Source: Bacteroidaceae bacterium
GTDB lineage: Bacteria > Bacteroidota > Bacteroidia > Bacteroidales > Bacteroidaceae
Assembly (NCBI GenBank): GCA_017555845.1
Contig: JAFZFO010000014.1
Span: forward strand, 1-44,336
Reading direction: 5' to 3'
DNA length: 44,336 nucleotides
The first letter of the stretch is position 1. Each line of letters opens with the position of its first letter. A model generated the notes under the pieces. That model worked only from the letters and a program-made list of their open reading frames with translations. It had not been told where the DNA came from and made no database searches. Shown in pieces: positions 1 through 8,999 of this stretch. The translations under genes were made by a program, and so were the position numbers.

Positions 1-1
1 C

Positions 2-2116
2 AAACTCATTGCAGACTATCTGAAAGAAGACACTGCCAGATTCAGCAATTTCTGCCAGATTCTTGATCAGGCAAAAATAGGTAAGAGAGCCGGTAGTATG
101 TTGACTACATTGTCCACATATGGTTCATATACCTGCTTCGCACCAACAAATGAAGCTATCGAAAATTACATCAAGGAGAAGTACGACGAATATATGGAGA
201 GCGTTGAGGCAAACAGACTCGACCCTTCGGTAAAGATTACAAACACAGGTATCACTTCGCCATATCTTGATGAGTTGAGCGACAGTATGGCTACCGTGAT
301 TGCAAAGAACCACATCATTGAGCTTGGTATCACAACTATTGATGTTGGCAACGGTGCATTCCCAAAGAAGACCATGAACCGCCGCAGTGTGATGCTTGGA
401 TGGACAAACGACTCACTTGGCTATGCTGTTGCAACAGCAGACGGTGTGGAGATTGCCGAGCAGAACATTGAGACCGAGAACGGCTACATACACGTATTGA
501 AGGGCGCCCTCGCTCCATCGGACCAGCCTACATCAAGACTGCTTGCTTCACAGCCTGCATTTACAGTGTTCAGTGACGCATTGACAGCAACCGGTTTCGA
601 CGAGCACCTTACAAAGTTCGAGATAGACCCAACATACGATGGTCTTGGCAAATATGGTCCTGCATTCGTGACACAGTATGAGGCCGGCGCAAACCCTCCT
701 TACCCCGAGGCTTACAATCAGGGCTTTACACTGCTTGTTGAGACTGACGAACTCCTTGCCGATCCTAACAACAACGCTTTCGGCATCTCAATCCAGTCAA
801 TCGAGGACCTTGAGTGGTTTGCAGCTCACTTCTATGGTTCAAACTTCAAGAAGGAGACAATGGAATGGGATTACAAAGGCCAGTACAAGAACCAGGAGAA
901 CCCACTCTACAAGTTCATTGCATACCACATCATTGACCGTAAGTTGCTTTACAAGTCAAGCCGTGGCCCAGGCGGTTTCTTGATGGAGGGTTACCAGACC
1001 ATCAGCAAGGAGGGCGAGGTTGACAAAGGCAAATTCGACTCTGAAGAGAACATGTCTACATCACTCGACAGATATGACTATTTTGAGACTGCGCTTCCTT
1101 ATACATCTATCAAGGTTACAAAGCCATTTGGAAACAGCACTACAATGTACACCAAGCCAAACGGCGAGACAGGATACCTGAGAGATCAGCTTGTTGTAAA
1201 CTATGCTCAGGAGATGGGTACACGTTGCGTGAGAACAAACATCATGGAGAAGCACATCAACGTTGTAATTGAAGAGGCTTCGACAACAAAGACACGCCCT
1301 GAATTGGAGGACTTCCAGCAGCAGGCTGTAAACGGTATGATCTACACCATTGACAAGATCCTTGTTTATGATGAGACAGAGATGGCCGGTAACATCCTTG
1401 ACGAGCGTATGCGTTGGGATATCTTCTCATTGTTCCCAGAGCTCACAAACAACGATGTGCGTTGGGTACCAGAGGAGACAAACAAGACTCTTGTATACAT
1501 CCCCGAGAACTACTGTAGCCGCATAAAGCACAGAAACACCGACACACACATCTACTATCTGAGACCACACAACACCGGTATCGGCGGTTATGTTAACTAT
1601 CAGGGTGATGAGATGCTCGTTACAGGTAAGTATGACTTCGAATACCGCTTGCCTTATGTACCAGCCGGCACATATGAGGTACGTTTCGGTTTCTCAACCT
1701 CTGATGCTCGCGGTGTCGCACAGTTCTACTTCAACAACAAGATCTGCGGTATTCCATTGGATATGCGCGCAAATGCCCGCAACGTTGAGATCATGGGTTG
1801 GGAAGAGGAAAGCGACTCTGAAGATGAGAACAGCAAGAACGACAAAGCGATGCGTAACCGTGGCTTCATGAAGGCTCCTGCAAGCATGTTCGGTGACAAG
1901 AACGGCGAGATCCTCAACTTCCGCTACTCTAACCTGGCACTCCGCCGAATCATCGGTACATACGAGTTCGAGACCGGCAAGGACAACTGGTTGCGTTACA
2001 AGGACGTTACCGAGGGTGGTAGCGAGGGCAAGCCAAACGAGTTCAACCAGGACTACTTGGAGATTGTACCTATAGGTATCATCAACAACCCTGCAAAGCC
2101 AGAGGACATATACTAA
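2..2116 (+). CDS. FAS1 (fasciclin) domain surface protein, 5' end missing
   Basis: The reading frame is already open at base 2, so the true start lies outside the window; 704 residues are visible. Two FAS1-like modules can be seen. The first holds the FAPTNEAIENYI motif and closes at NGYIHVLKG near residue 165. The second begins near PAFTVFSDAL (about residue 186) and closes at NGMIYTIDKILVYDE near 456. The C-terminal ~240 residues form a separate region ending in a beta-rich YEVRFGF/FYFNNK segment, like the DUF5108-type tails of Bacteroidetes FAS1 proteins. FAS1 domains usually act in adhesion or carbohydrate binding at the cell surface; in Bacteroidales they often sit with SusC/SusD genes, which is not testable here. 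Signal peptide or lipobox would be upstream. Family call is firm, function is inferred. Confidence 0.82.
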   Translation, partial: KLIADYLKEDTARFSNFCQILDQAKIGKRAGSMLTTLSTYGSYTCFAPTNEAIENYIKEKYDEYMESVEANRLDPSVKITNTGITSPYLDELSDSMATVIAKNHIIELGITTIDVGNGAFPKKTMNRRSVMLGWTNDSLGYAVATADGVEIAEQNIETENGYIHVLKGALAPSDQPTSRLLASQPAFTVFSDALTATGFDEHLTKFEIDPTYDGLGKYGPAFVTQYEAGANPPYPEAYNQGFTLLVETDELLADPNNNAFGISIQSIEDLEWFAAHFYGSNFKKETMEWDYKGQYKNQENPLYKFIAYHIIDRKLLYKSSRGPGGFLMEGYQTISKEGEVDKGKFDSEENMSTSLDRYDYFETALPYTSIKVTKPFGNSTTMYTKPNGETGYLRDQLVVNYAQEMGTRCVRTNIMEKHINVVIEEASTTKTRPELEDFQQQAVNGMIYTIDKILVYDETEMAGNILDERMRWDIFSLFPELTNNDVRWVPEETNKTLVYIPENYCSRIKHRNTDTHIYYLRPHNTGIGGYVNYQGDEMLVTGKYDFEYRLPYVPAGTYEVRFGFSTSDARGVAQFYFNNKICGIPLDMRANARNVEIMGWEEESDSEDENSKNDKAMRNRGFMKAPASMFGDKNGEILNFRYSNLALRRIIGTYEFETGKDNWLRYKDVTEGGSEGKPNEFNQDYLEIVPIGIINNPAKPEDIY

Positions 2117-2134
2117 AATTCATACACATTATAC

Positions 2135-2169
2135 AAAAACGGTTACCGGCCTGGCCGGTAACCGTTTTT
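2135..2169 (+). terminator. Rho-independent terminator after the FAS1 gene
   Basis: A 16-bp perfect inverted repeat (AAAAACGGTTACCGGC, loop CTG) ends in a run of six T, 19 nt after the TAA. The A-run on the left arm lets it also work on the other strand. Confidence 0.9.
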
Positions 2170-2197
2170 TATATACTCCTGGATATTTTGTCCAAAA

Positions 2198-2231
2198 TTT
2201 GGGAGCATATAAGAAAAAATGCATATTTTTG
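2198..2231 (+). promoter_or_regulatory. Probable promoter of nadE
   Basis: TTTG at 2198-2201, then 22 nt, then TATTTTTG at 2224-2231, matching the Bacteroidetes -33/-7 consensus (TTTG, TAnnTTTG) with a slightly long spacer. It lies about 64 nt before the nadE ATG and after the preceding terminator. Confidence 0.55.
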
Positions 2232-2294
2232 TAACATATGCGCCTTATATATATAATAAGGTAGAACGAACGCTGATATTAAAGACACCGATAT

Positions 2295-4202
2295 ATGAAA
2301 TATGGATTTGTAAAGGTTGCAGCAGCAACACCGGTAACAGCCGTTGCCGACTGCCACAGAAATGCCCAAAGCATCATTGAACTGACAGCTGAACTGACAA
2401 GAATGGATGCGGAGCTGATACTCTTTCCCGAGCTGTGCCTGACATCGTGCAGTTGCGGTGACCTCTTTACACAACCTCACTTTATACAAGCGTGCGACAA
2501 GGCAATTGCGAGCATCGCCGATGCCACAGCTGAAAACGGCGCCATCATTGTGTTTGGCGCACCCGTAGAGCACCGCAATGCTCTTTATAACTGCGCGATA
2601 GTAATGCACAAGGGCGAAATCATCGGTATTGTACCAAAGCATTGGCTCAACAGCCAGACCGGCGAGAACCGCTGGTTTGCCAGCGGCGCAAATCTGCCTG
2701 CAGAAAGCCATGCTACCATCGCAGGCAAGAGAGCTCCATTCGTAAAGAACGGAGTATTCAGCACTGCCACATACAGTTTCGGAATTGAGATTGGCAATGA
2801 GTCGACAACACCATCGGCACCGGGAGCACAAATGGCGATTGCCGGAGCACAGATTATACTGAACCCCACAGCTGCATGCGCGGTGGCCGGCACACACAAG
2901 AGCATCCGCAACAGCATAGCCGAAAGGTGTGCGAGATATAGGAGCGGATATGTATATGCCTGCAACGGTTGGGGCGAATCGACAAGCAGCGCAGCCTATC
3001 CGGGATATTGCGCCATTGCCGAATGTGGAGAGATCATCGGCGAAAGCGAACACCTTACCACTGCCCCACACTACTCTTTGACAGAGATTGACGTGGAGAA
3101 GATTGCAAAGGTGCGCAAGGGAGAATCATGTTTTGCACAGCCTGCAGATGCAAACGAAATTCACATACCGCAGGCAAGCAACCAAAGCAGTTCGTTGACA
3201 CGCAAATTCAGCGCTCAGCCATTCATTCCACAGGATTATACCATGGAAGAATATTGCAACGAGGCGTTCAACATACAGGCCATAGCACTTGCAAAGCGCA
3301 TTGCACACACCTGCGCAAGGACATGCGTCATTGGCATATCGGGCGGTCTGGACTCAACCCTGGCACTGCTTGTGACAGCAAAGGCATGCGACATTACAGG
3401 CAAGCCACGCAACAGCATAACAGCCGTGACAATGCCTGGATTCGGCACAAGTGACCGCACATACAGCAACGCCATGACGCTGATGCAGGCTCTTGGCACT
3501 ACAATAAGGGAGATCTCGATAAAGGATGCCTGCATACAGCATTTCAAGGATATTGAGCACGACATAAACCTGCACAATGTCACATATGAGAACGCACAGG
3601 CAAGAGAGCGCACACAGATTCTGATGGACATTGCCAACCAGGAGGGCGGTATAGTAATAGGCACCGGCGACCTGTCGGAGCTTGCGCTCGGATGGGCGAC
3701 ATACAACGGCGACCAGATGAGCATGTATGGCGTGAACGCATCGGTTCCAAAGACATTGATGCAGCACATGGTGCGCCATATTGCCGGCATGGAAGCCGAT
3801 GAGAAGGTAAAGAGTACGCTGCTCGACATTGTGGACACGCCTATCTCGCCCGAGCTCACACCGGCCGATGACAACGGCAACATAAAACAGAAGACCGAGG
3901 ACCTTGTGGGCCCATACGAACTGCATGATTTCTTCATCTACCACTTCATACAATATGGTTTCGCACCCGAGAAAATCCACGCAATGGCGAAGAGCGCATT
4001 CAGCGGAGCATACGACAGCGAGACCATAAAGAAATGGCTTACGACATTCATGCGCCGTTTCTTCTCGCAGCAGTTCAAGCGCGCTGCAATGCCCGACGGC
4101 CCACAGGTAACATGCTGCAGCCTGAGCCCACAGAATGGCTGGATGATGACATCGGATACATGCAGCAACGTGTGGACAGCAAACTGCGAAGAGATACAGT
4201 AA
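2295..4202 (+). CDS. nadE: NAD+ synthetase, glutamine-dependent type with altered glutaminase domain
   Basis: The 635-aa protein has the two-domain form that makes NAD+ from deamido-NAD+ and ATP, normally with NH3 from glutamine. Residues 1-~290 are the nitrilase-fold glutaminase (FPELCLTSCSCGDLF near 43-57) and ~310-635 the synthetase, with PP-loop SGGLDS at 349-354 and the GTGDLSELALGW and YGVNASVPKTL motifs intact. In the nitrilase triad, Glu46 and Lys115 are present. The usual GIEICED catalytic Cys position instead reads GIEIGNE, giving Gly167; the segment after VPK (HWLNSQTGENRWF) also departs from the usual TYLPNYxEFYExRWF. No frameshift is visible. By inference the synthetase is active but glutamine hydrolysis may be lost, making it ammonia-dependent. 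Start ATG is the first in frame and matches the family N-terminus MKYGFVKVAAA. Confidence 0.93.
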   Translation: MKYGFVKVAAATPVTAVADCHRNAQSIIELTAELTRMDAELILFPELCLTSCSCGDLFTQPHFIQACDKAIASIADATAENGAIIVFGAPVEHRNALYNCAIVMHKGEIIGIVPKHWLNSQTGENRWFASGANLPAESHATIAGKRAPFVKNGVFSTATYSFGIEIGNESTTPSAPGAQMAIAGAQIILNPTAACAVAGTHKSIRNSIAERCARYRSGYVYACNGWGESTSSAAYPGYCAIAECGEIIGESEHLTTAPHYSLTEIDVEKIAKVRKGESCFAQPADANEIHIPQASNQSSSLTRKFSAQPFIPQDYTMEEYCNEAFNIQAIALAKRIAHTCARTCVIGISGGLDSTLALLVTAKACDITGKPRNSITAVTMPGFGTSDRTYSNAMTLMQALGTTIREISIKDACIQHFKDIEHDINLHNVTYENAQARERTQILMDIANQEGGIVIGTGDLSELALGWATYNGDQMSMYGVNASVPKTLMQHMVRHIAGMEADEKVKSTLLDIVDTPISPELTPADDNGNIKQKTEDLVGPYELHDFFIYHFIQYGFAPEKIHAMAKSAFSGAYDSETIKKWLTTFMRRFFSQQFKRAAMPDGPQVTCCSLSPQNGWMMTSDTCSNVWTANCEEIQ

Positions 4203-4249
4203 TATACTCTATATGCGGTTGAGAGGCCCCTTGACCACATATCAGCAAC

Positions 4250-4294
4250 TTGCGCTGACATTTTGGCTTACAACAAGCCAAAATGTCAGCGCAA
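4250..4294. terminator. Perfect 20-bp hairpin between nadE and clpB
   Basis: Left arm TTGCGCTGACATTTTGGCTT at 4250-4269, loop ACAAC, exact complement at 4275-4294. No T-run follows on either strand, so it is not a standard intrinsic terminator. It could still end nadE transcription, protect an mRNA end, or regulate clpB, whose ATG is 51 nt downstream. Confidence 0.5.
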
Positions 4295-4345
4295 ACTTCA
4301 TTGGCCCGATATTTGTTCTATGCCTGATGAAAGGAGATTACAAAT

Positions 4346-6937
4346 ATGGATTTCAACAAATTTACAATCAAGGCCCAAGAGGCAGTTCAGGAAGCTGTAA
4401 ACCTTGTACAGCAGCAAGGACAGCAAGTAATAGAGCCCGTACATATAATGAGCGGCATACTGAAGAGCAGCGAGCAGATAGCATCGTTCCTGTTACAGAA
4501 AGCCGGAGCAAATGTTGAGAACATCAAGCGCCAGACCGATGATGCCATACGCACACTACCCAAAGTGAGCGGCGGCAGCCCCTATCTGAGCCGAGAAAGC
4601 AACCAGGTAATAACAAAAGCACAGGATAAGGCCAAGCAGATGGGCGACGAATTCGTGTCGGTTGAGCCACTATTGCTGGCACTGCTCGATGTCAACAGCA
4701 CCGCTGCGAACATCCTGAAAAGCAACGGAGTGACAAAGAACGACCTGGAGAAAGCGATTGCCGAGCTGCGACAGGGCTCAAAGGTCAACTCACAATCGGC
4801 CGAGGAGAGCTATCAGGCGCTAAGCAAATATGCAGTAAACCTCAACGAGGCAGCAAAGAGCGGAAAGCTTGACCCCGTAATTGGGCGCGATGAGGAGATA
4901 CGCCGCATACTGCAGATCCTCAGCCGCCGTACAAAGAACAACCCCATTCTCATTGGCGAGCCCGGAACAGGAAAGACCGCCATTGTCGAAGGCTTGGCGC
5001 ACCGCATCGTACGCGGCGACGTGCCCGTCAACCTGCGCGACAAGCAGGTGTACTCGCTTGACATGGGCGCGCTCATTGCCGGCGCGAAATACAAGGGCGA
5101 GTTCGAGGAGCGACTGAAAGCTGTAATAGGCGAAGTGACAAAGTCCGACGGACAGATTATACTGTTCATTGATGAGATACACACCCTTGTGGGTGCAGGC
5201 AAGAGTGACGGCGCAATGGACGCCGCAAACATACTGAAACCCGCACTTGCCCGCGGTGAACTGCGCTCAATTGGCGCAACTACGCTCGACGAGTATCAGA
5301 AGTACTTCGAGAAGGACAAGGCATTGGAGCGCCGTTTCCAGACAGTGATGGTAAACGAGCCCGACAAGATGAGTACCATCTCCATACTGCGCGGCCTGAA
5401 GGAGCGATACGAGAGCCACCACAAGGTACGCATACAGGACGACGCCATCATTGCAGCCGTAACACTCAGCGACCGCTACATCACAGAGCGTTTCTTGCCC
5501 GACAAGGCCATAGACCTCATTGACGAGGCCGCATCGAAGCTGCGCATGGAGCGCAACTCCCTGCCCGAGGAACTCGATGAGATTGAGCGCCACATAAAGC
5601 AACTTGAGATTGAGCGCGAGGCGATAAAGCGCGAGAAGGATGAAGCGAAGCTCACACAACTGGGCAAGGAGATATCGGCCCTGAAGGAACAGGAAAGCAC
5701 CATGCGCGCAAAGTGGCAACAGGAGAAAGAACTCGCCGACAGCATACAGAACGCAAAGCACGAGATTGAGGAGCTTAAGTTCGAGGCCGAGCGTGCCGAA
5801 CGCGAGGGCGACTACGGACGTGTGGCCGAGATACGCTACGGCAAGATAACGAAGCTTGAAGAGGAGATCGCCGCAACACAGGAGGCGCTGCACAATGCGC
5901 AGGGTGCAAATGCCATGATAAAGGAAGAGGTCACAGCCGAGGACATCGCCGACATTGTATCGCGCTGGACAGGCATTCCCGTGAGCAAGATGCTGGAGAG
6001 CGAGCGCCAGAAGCTGTTGAACCTTGAGGAGGAGCTGCACAAGAGCGTAATTGGACAGGACGAGGCTATACAGGCTGTCAGCGATGCCGTGCGCCGCAGC
6101 CGCGCCGGCCTGCAGGACCCCAAACGCCCCATCGGCTCGTTCATATTCCTTGGTACCACAGGAGTTGGAAAGACCGAACTCGCAAAAGCCCTTGCAACAT
6201 ACCTCTTCAATGACGAGGCGTTGATGACAAGAATCGACATGAGCGAATACCAGGAGAAATTCTCCGTATCACGCCTCATTGGAGCACCTCCGGGATACGT
6301 GGGATATGACGAGGGCGGCCAGCTCACCGAGGCTGTGCGCCGCAAGCCCTACTCAGTGGTACTCTTTGATGAGATTGAGAAAGCACACCCCGACGTGTTC
6401 AACATCCTGCTGCAGGTGCTCGACGATGGCCGCCTTACCGACAACAAAGGCCGCGTGGTAAACTTCAAGAACACCATAATTATAATGACAAGCAACCTTG
6501 GCAGCAGCTACATCCAAGAGCAGTTCGAGAAACTGAACGACAGCAACCGCGAGTACATCATTGAGGAGACAAAGGAGAAGATCATGGAAATGCTAAAGAA
6601 GACCATACGCCCCGAATTCCTCAACCGCATAGATGAGACAATAATGTTTACACCGCTGAACAAGAGCGAGATTGAACAGATCGTAAGGTTGCAGACCGCC
6701 TCGGTTGCAGCCCTGTTGAGTGAGAGCGAGATCACGCTCGATGTCACCGACGCCGCAGTGCAGTTCATTGCACAGGCCGGTTTCGACCCTGAGTTCGGCG
6801 CACGCCCCATCAAACGCGCCATACAACGTTACCTGCTCAACGACCTGTCGAAACAGCTGCTTGCAGGCGCCATTGACAAGAGCAAGCCGATAAAGGTTGA
6901 CACCGAGAATGGAACGCTTACATTCAGCAACCGTTAA
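4346..6937 (+). CDS. clpB: ClpB disaggregase (Hsp100 AAA+ chaperone)
   Basis: The 863-aa protein is full length for ClpB, which works with DnaK/DnaJ/GrpE to pull proteins out of aggregates in the cytoplasm. In order it shows the N-domain (1-~145), NBD1 with Walker A GEPGTGKT at 204-211 and Walker B LFIDEIH near 272-279, a charged coiled-coil middle domain (~400-530, rich in E/K/R), and NBD2 with Walker A GTTGVGKT at 603-610, Walker [11 protein letters not shown] near 670 and TSNLGS. The middle domain separates ClpB from ClpA and ClpC. A clear AAAGGAG ribosome-binding site (4330-4336) precedes the ATG, uncommon in this phylum. A GATATTTG box at 4308-4315 resembles a -7 element but lacks a convincing -33. 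An intrinsic terminator follows at once. Confidence 0.98.
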   Translation: MDFNKFTIKAQEAVQEAVNLVQQQGQQVIEPVHIMSGILKSSEQIASFLLQKAGANVENIKRQTDDAIRTLPKVSGGSPYLSRESNQVITKAQDKAKQMGDEFVSVEPLLLALLDVNSTAANILKSNGVTKNDLEKAIAELRQGSKVNSQSAEESYQALSKYAVNLNEAAKSGKLDPVIGRDEEIRRILQILSRRTKNNPILIGEPGTGKTAIVEGLAHRIVRGDVPVNLRDKQVYSLDMGALIAGAKYKGEFEERLKAVIGEVTKSDGQIILFIDEIHTLVGAGKSDGAMDAANILKPALARGELRSIGATTLDEYQKYFEKDKALERRFQTVMVNEPDKMSTISILRGLKERYESHHKVRIQDDAIIAAVTLSDRYITERFLPDKAIDLIDEAASKLRMERNSLPEELDEIERHIKQLEIEREAIKREKDEAKLTQLGKEISALKEQESTMRAKWQQEKELADSIQNAKHEIEELKFEAERAEREGDYGRVAEIRYGKITKLEEEIAATQEALHNAQGANAMIKEEVTAEDIADIVSRWTGIPVSKMLESERQKLLNLEEELHKSVIGQDEAIQAVSDAVRRSRAGLQDPKRPIGSFIFLGTTGVGKTELAKALATYLFNDEALMTRIDMSEYQEKFSVSRLIGAPPGYVGYDEGGQLTEAVRRKPYSVVLFDEIEKAHPDVFNILLQVLDDGRLTDNKGRVVNFKNTIIIMTSNLGSSYIQEQFEKLNDSNREYIIEETKEKIMEMLKKTIRPEFLNRIDETIMFTPLNKSEIEQIVRLQTASVAALLSESEITLDVTDAAVQFIAQAGFDPEFGARPIKRAIQRYLLNDLSKQLLAGAIDKSKPIKVDTENGTLTFSNR

Positions 6938-6941
6938 ACAT

Positions 6942-6981
6942 AAAAAAAGATACGCAACCTCTCGGTTGCGTATCTTTTTTT
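6942..6981. terminator. Bidirectional terminator between clpB and the DUF4923 gene
   Basis: An 18-bp perfect stem (arms 6942-6959 and 6964-6981, loop TCTC) is bounded by seven A on the left and seven T on the right, so it can end clpB on the plus strand and the convergent DUF4923 gene on the minus strand. Confidence 0.93.
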
Positions 6982-6998
6982 ATGTTCACAGTAGTCAA

Positions 6999-7847
6999 TT
7001 ACTTCTTGAACAGACCACCAAGTCCCTTAAGGATCTTGCTGCCGGTGCTTTCAGCCTCCTCGGCATTAGTCTTGGCATCAGTAGTGCTTGTTGCAACCTC
7101 TGTAGTTGCCGCTGCACTCGAACTGCTGTCTGCAGTGCTGCTTGCTGGTGCCTCGCCCACTCGGCTCAACTTAACACCAAGCATCATGCCGTCATAGTTC
7201 TGCAACAGAGTACCGATTGTACCCACACTCTGCATGATAGACTGCAACTGACCAAGCTGCTGGCCTGTAGCATCGTTTGAGAGATAAGATGCCACATTCT
7301 TTACAAAAGAGAGCAATCTGTCAGCCTTGAACACAACATTGAGGTTCTGAATCTCGTAAGAGACATAAGACTTTATTGGCAACTTGTCATACATGAATGT
7401 GAAAGTGATAACCTTCTCCTCGGCATCCAACACATATTTACCGTTCAAGTCACGGCCACCAACATTGATGACACATGTACCGTCCTTTACGAAAGTGAAA
7501 GAGCAGTTACCCTTTGTAAGACCCATTGAGGCAAGCTTCTCGTCGAGTTTGCTCTCCAATGTAGAAGTCACCACTGAACCACCGATATCAGAAAGTGCAT
7601 TCTCACTCTCAAGCACACATGCCACACCCTCGTAGCTCCATGTACCCTCCAGAGCCTCATCACTGAGAGTCAACGAAGTTCCCAGGATAGCACCCAACAC
7701 ATTTGTCACCGCGCTACCGCCATCTGTTGACGCAACCTCCTCAACAACCTCATTGGCTACCTTGCCAAGAAGATCCTTCCATGACTGTGCCGATGCGCTC
7801 GCTGCAACAGCAAGCATCAACACCAAAGTAAAAATAGTCTTTTTCAT
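6999..7847 (-). CDS. Secreted DUF4923-type protein
   Basis: The 282-aa protein begins MKKTIFTLVLMLAVAASASAQ, a typical Sec signal peptide with cleavage after ASAQ or before QS, and no lipobox Cys. The mature part opens with SWKDLLGKVANEV and includes the GTWSYEGVACVLESENAL block, then a beta-rich core (NVGGRDLNGKYVLDAEEKVITFTFMYDKLPIKSYVSYEIQ, shown here only as a location, residues about 120-165) and an A/S/T-rich low-complexity linker near 238-265 before SKILKGLGGLFKK. This matches my memory of the DUF4923 family of Bacteroidales, whose role is unknown; a lipocalin-like fold is plausible. It lies 19 nt downstream of the DUF5606 gene and is probably cotranscribed. Confidence 0.78.
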   Translation of the reverse strand: MKKTIFTLVLMLAVAASASAQSWKDLLGKVANEVVEEVASTDGGSAVTNVLGAILGTSLTLSDEALEGTWSYEGVACVLESENALSDIGGSVVTSTLESKLDEKLASMGLTKGNCSFTFVKDGTCVINVGGRDLNGKYVLDAEEKVITFTFMYDKLPIKSYVSYEIQNLNVVFKADRLLSFVKNVASYLSNDATGQQLGQLQSIMQSVGTIGTLLQNYDGMMLGVKLSRVGEAPASSTADSSSSAAATTEVATSTTDAKTNAEEAESTGSKILKGLGGLFKK

Positions 7848-7866
7848 AGTAAAGCGTCATTTATCA

Positions 7867-8298
7867 TTAAGCATTCTCAACCTGCTCGCCCTCCTGCTCC
7901 TCGGCTACGAAGTCTACCACACCGTTTGCAACAAGGATATTGTACCAAGAGAACATCTTCTTGATGTGTGTGAGATACACGCGCTCGCGGTCGTAATCGG
8001 GGATGATACCCTCGAAATACTCAACCATCTCCTCGGGAGTAGTCATCTTGAGGTCGAAAGGCAATACACCATTCTCCTTCTCATAAATCTTGGCGAATAC
8101 GTTTCTCAAAGGCAACTCCTCAGTGTCGGTGTAGATTGCAATGTCATCAAGCATAACCACCTGGTCGCTGTTATATACAGGCACACGCTTCTTCGAAGCA
8201 TCAACACACTCCACGATAAACATATTACGTCCGTGTGACAACAGACGATACAAGCCCGGTTTGCCCGAGATAGTCAAAACAGTTTCAAAAACATTCAT
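7867..8298 (-). CDS. DUF5606 family protein
   Basis: This 143-aa cytoplasmic-looking protein has the ISGKPGLYRLLSHGRNMFIVE N-terminus that marks DUF5606, then VMLDDIAIYTDTEELPLRNVF and the DRERVYLTHIKKMFSWYNIL segment near residues 103-124. The N-terminal ~45 residues look like a small SH3-like or KOW-like barrel, but this is a guess. The function is unknown. In Bacteroidetes it commonly sits beside coaE, ybbR-like, yajC and nusB genes, as here. It has its own promoter in the 110-nt gap after coaE. The Glu-rich C-terminal tail (EEQEGEQVENA) is probably disordered. Confidence 0.85.
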   Translation of the reverse strand: MNVFETVLTISGKPGLYRLLSHGRNMFIVECVDASKKRVPVYNSDQVVMLDDIAIYTDTEELPLRNVFAKIYEKENGVLPFDLKMTTPEEMVEYFEGIIPDYDRERVYLTHIKKMFSWYNILVANGVVDFVAEEQEGEQVENA

Positions 8299-8341
8299 AG
8301 TATCAGTTATTAATTTGTGTTATCATTTATCAAAATCCCCG

Positions 8342-8373
8342 CTAAGATACGGAGCTATTTTCTCATTTACAAA
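8342..8373 (-). promoter_or_regulatory. Promoter of the DUF5606-DUF4923 unit
   Basis: Read on the minus strand: TTTG (8373-8370), 20 nt, TATCTTAG (8349-8342), one mismatch from TAnnTTTG. The start codon is about 43 nt further on. A weak 7-bp hairpin (TTTTAGT/ACTAAAA, 8375-8398) just upstream may end the nusB-coaE transcript. Confidence 0.6.
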
Positions 8374-8408
8374 ATTTTAGTTTTTTTTAATACTAAAACC
8401 ACGCCCCA

Positions 8409-8999
8409 TCATCCCTTGGCAGTTTTCAGTTCCCCAAGCAGCTCCACTACGTCGGGCATCACCGCATTGTCACCACCGTTGTATATGGAATAGTCCGAGA
8501 GCAGCAGCAGATCATCCGTCGCCATCTGCTTCTCCATCCTGTTCAGCACCTGATTGCGCGACATACCGCTCCTTTGCATAGTACGTGTTATCGCCGTCTC
8601 CTTGTCGGTCCACACCACCAGCACCTTGTCCACCACATCAACCATCCCCGACTCATAGAGCAGCGCCGTCTCTACAGCCACCACCGGAGCATTCTGCTGC
8701 TCCACCCATGAGCAGAAATCACTTTTTACCACAGGATGCACCAGAGCATTCACACGCTTGGTATTCCTCTCGTCTACAAAGATACGCGAAGCAAGATATT
8801 TGCGGTCGAGCGCCCCGTCGGCATCATAACACTCATCGCCGAACATACGCTTCAACTCCTTCACAATGCCCGCGTTCTTCACCATCAGTTCCTTTGCACG
8901 GCTGTCACAGTCATACACCGGCACACCCATAATCTCCATCATCCGCGACACCACAGATTTTCCACTGCCAATGCCGCCCACAATAGCAAGCCTCATCAT
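8409..8999 (-). CDS. coaE: Dephospho-CoA kinase
   Basis: The 196-aa P-loop kinase catalyses the last step of coenzyme A synthesis, phosphorylating the 3'-hydroxyl of the ribose of dephospho-CoA. Walker A GGIGSGKS lies at residues 8-15, followed by the family motif VYDCDSRAKEL near 32-42, and ETALLYESGM with VVWTDKETAITRTMQRSGMS as the lid and adenine-binding part. Length is normal. The ATG overlaps the stop of the upstream ybbR-like gene by 4 nt (ATGA on the minus strand), implying translational coupling. Confidence 0.95.
   Translation of the reverse strand: MMRLAIVGGIGSGKSVVSRMMEIMGVPVYDCDSRAKELMVKNAGIVKELKRMFGDECYDADGALDRKYLASRIFVDERNTKRVNALVHPVVKSDFCSWVEQQNAPVVAVETALLYESGMVDVVDKVLVVWTDKETAITRTMQRSGMSRNQVLNRMEKQMATDDLLLLSDYSIYNGGDNAVMPDVVELLGELKTAKG

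Noticed and set aside
166-2996. Minus-strand ORFs opposite the FAS1 and nadE genes
   Set aside because: They are antisense shadows of strongly coding plus-strand genes, without promoters or recognisable products.
4250-4294. CIRCE operator upstream of clpB
   Set aside because: The arms do not match the TTAGCACTC/GAGTGCTAA sequence and the loop is 5 nt rather than 9.
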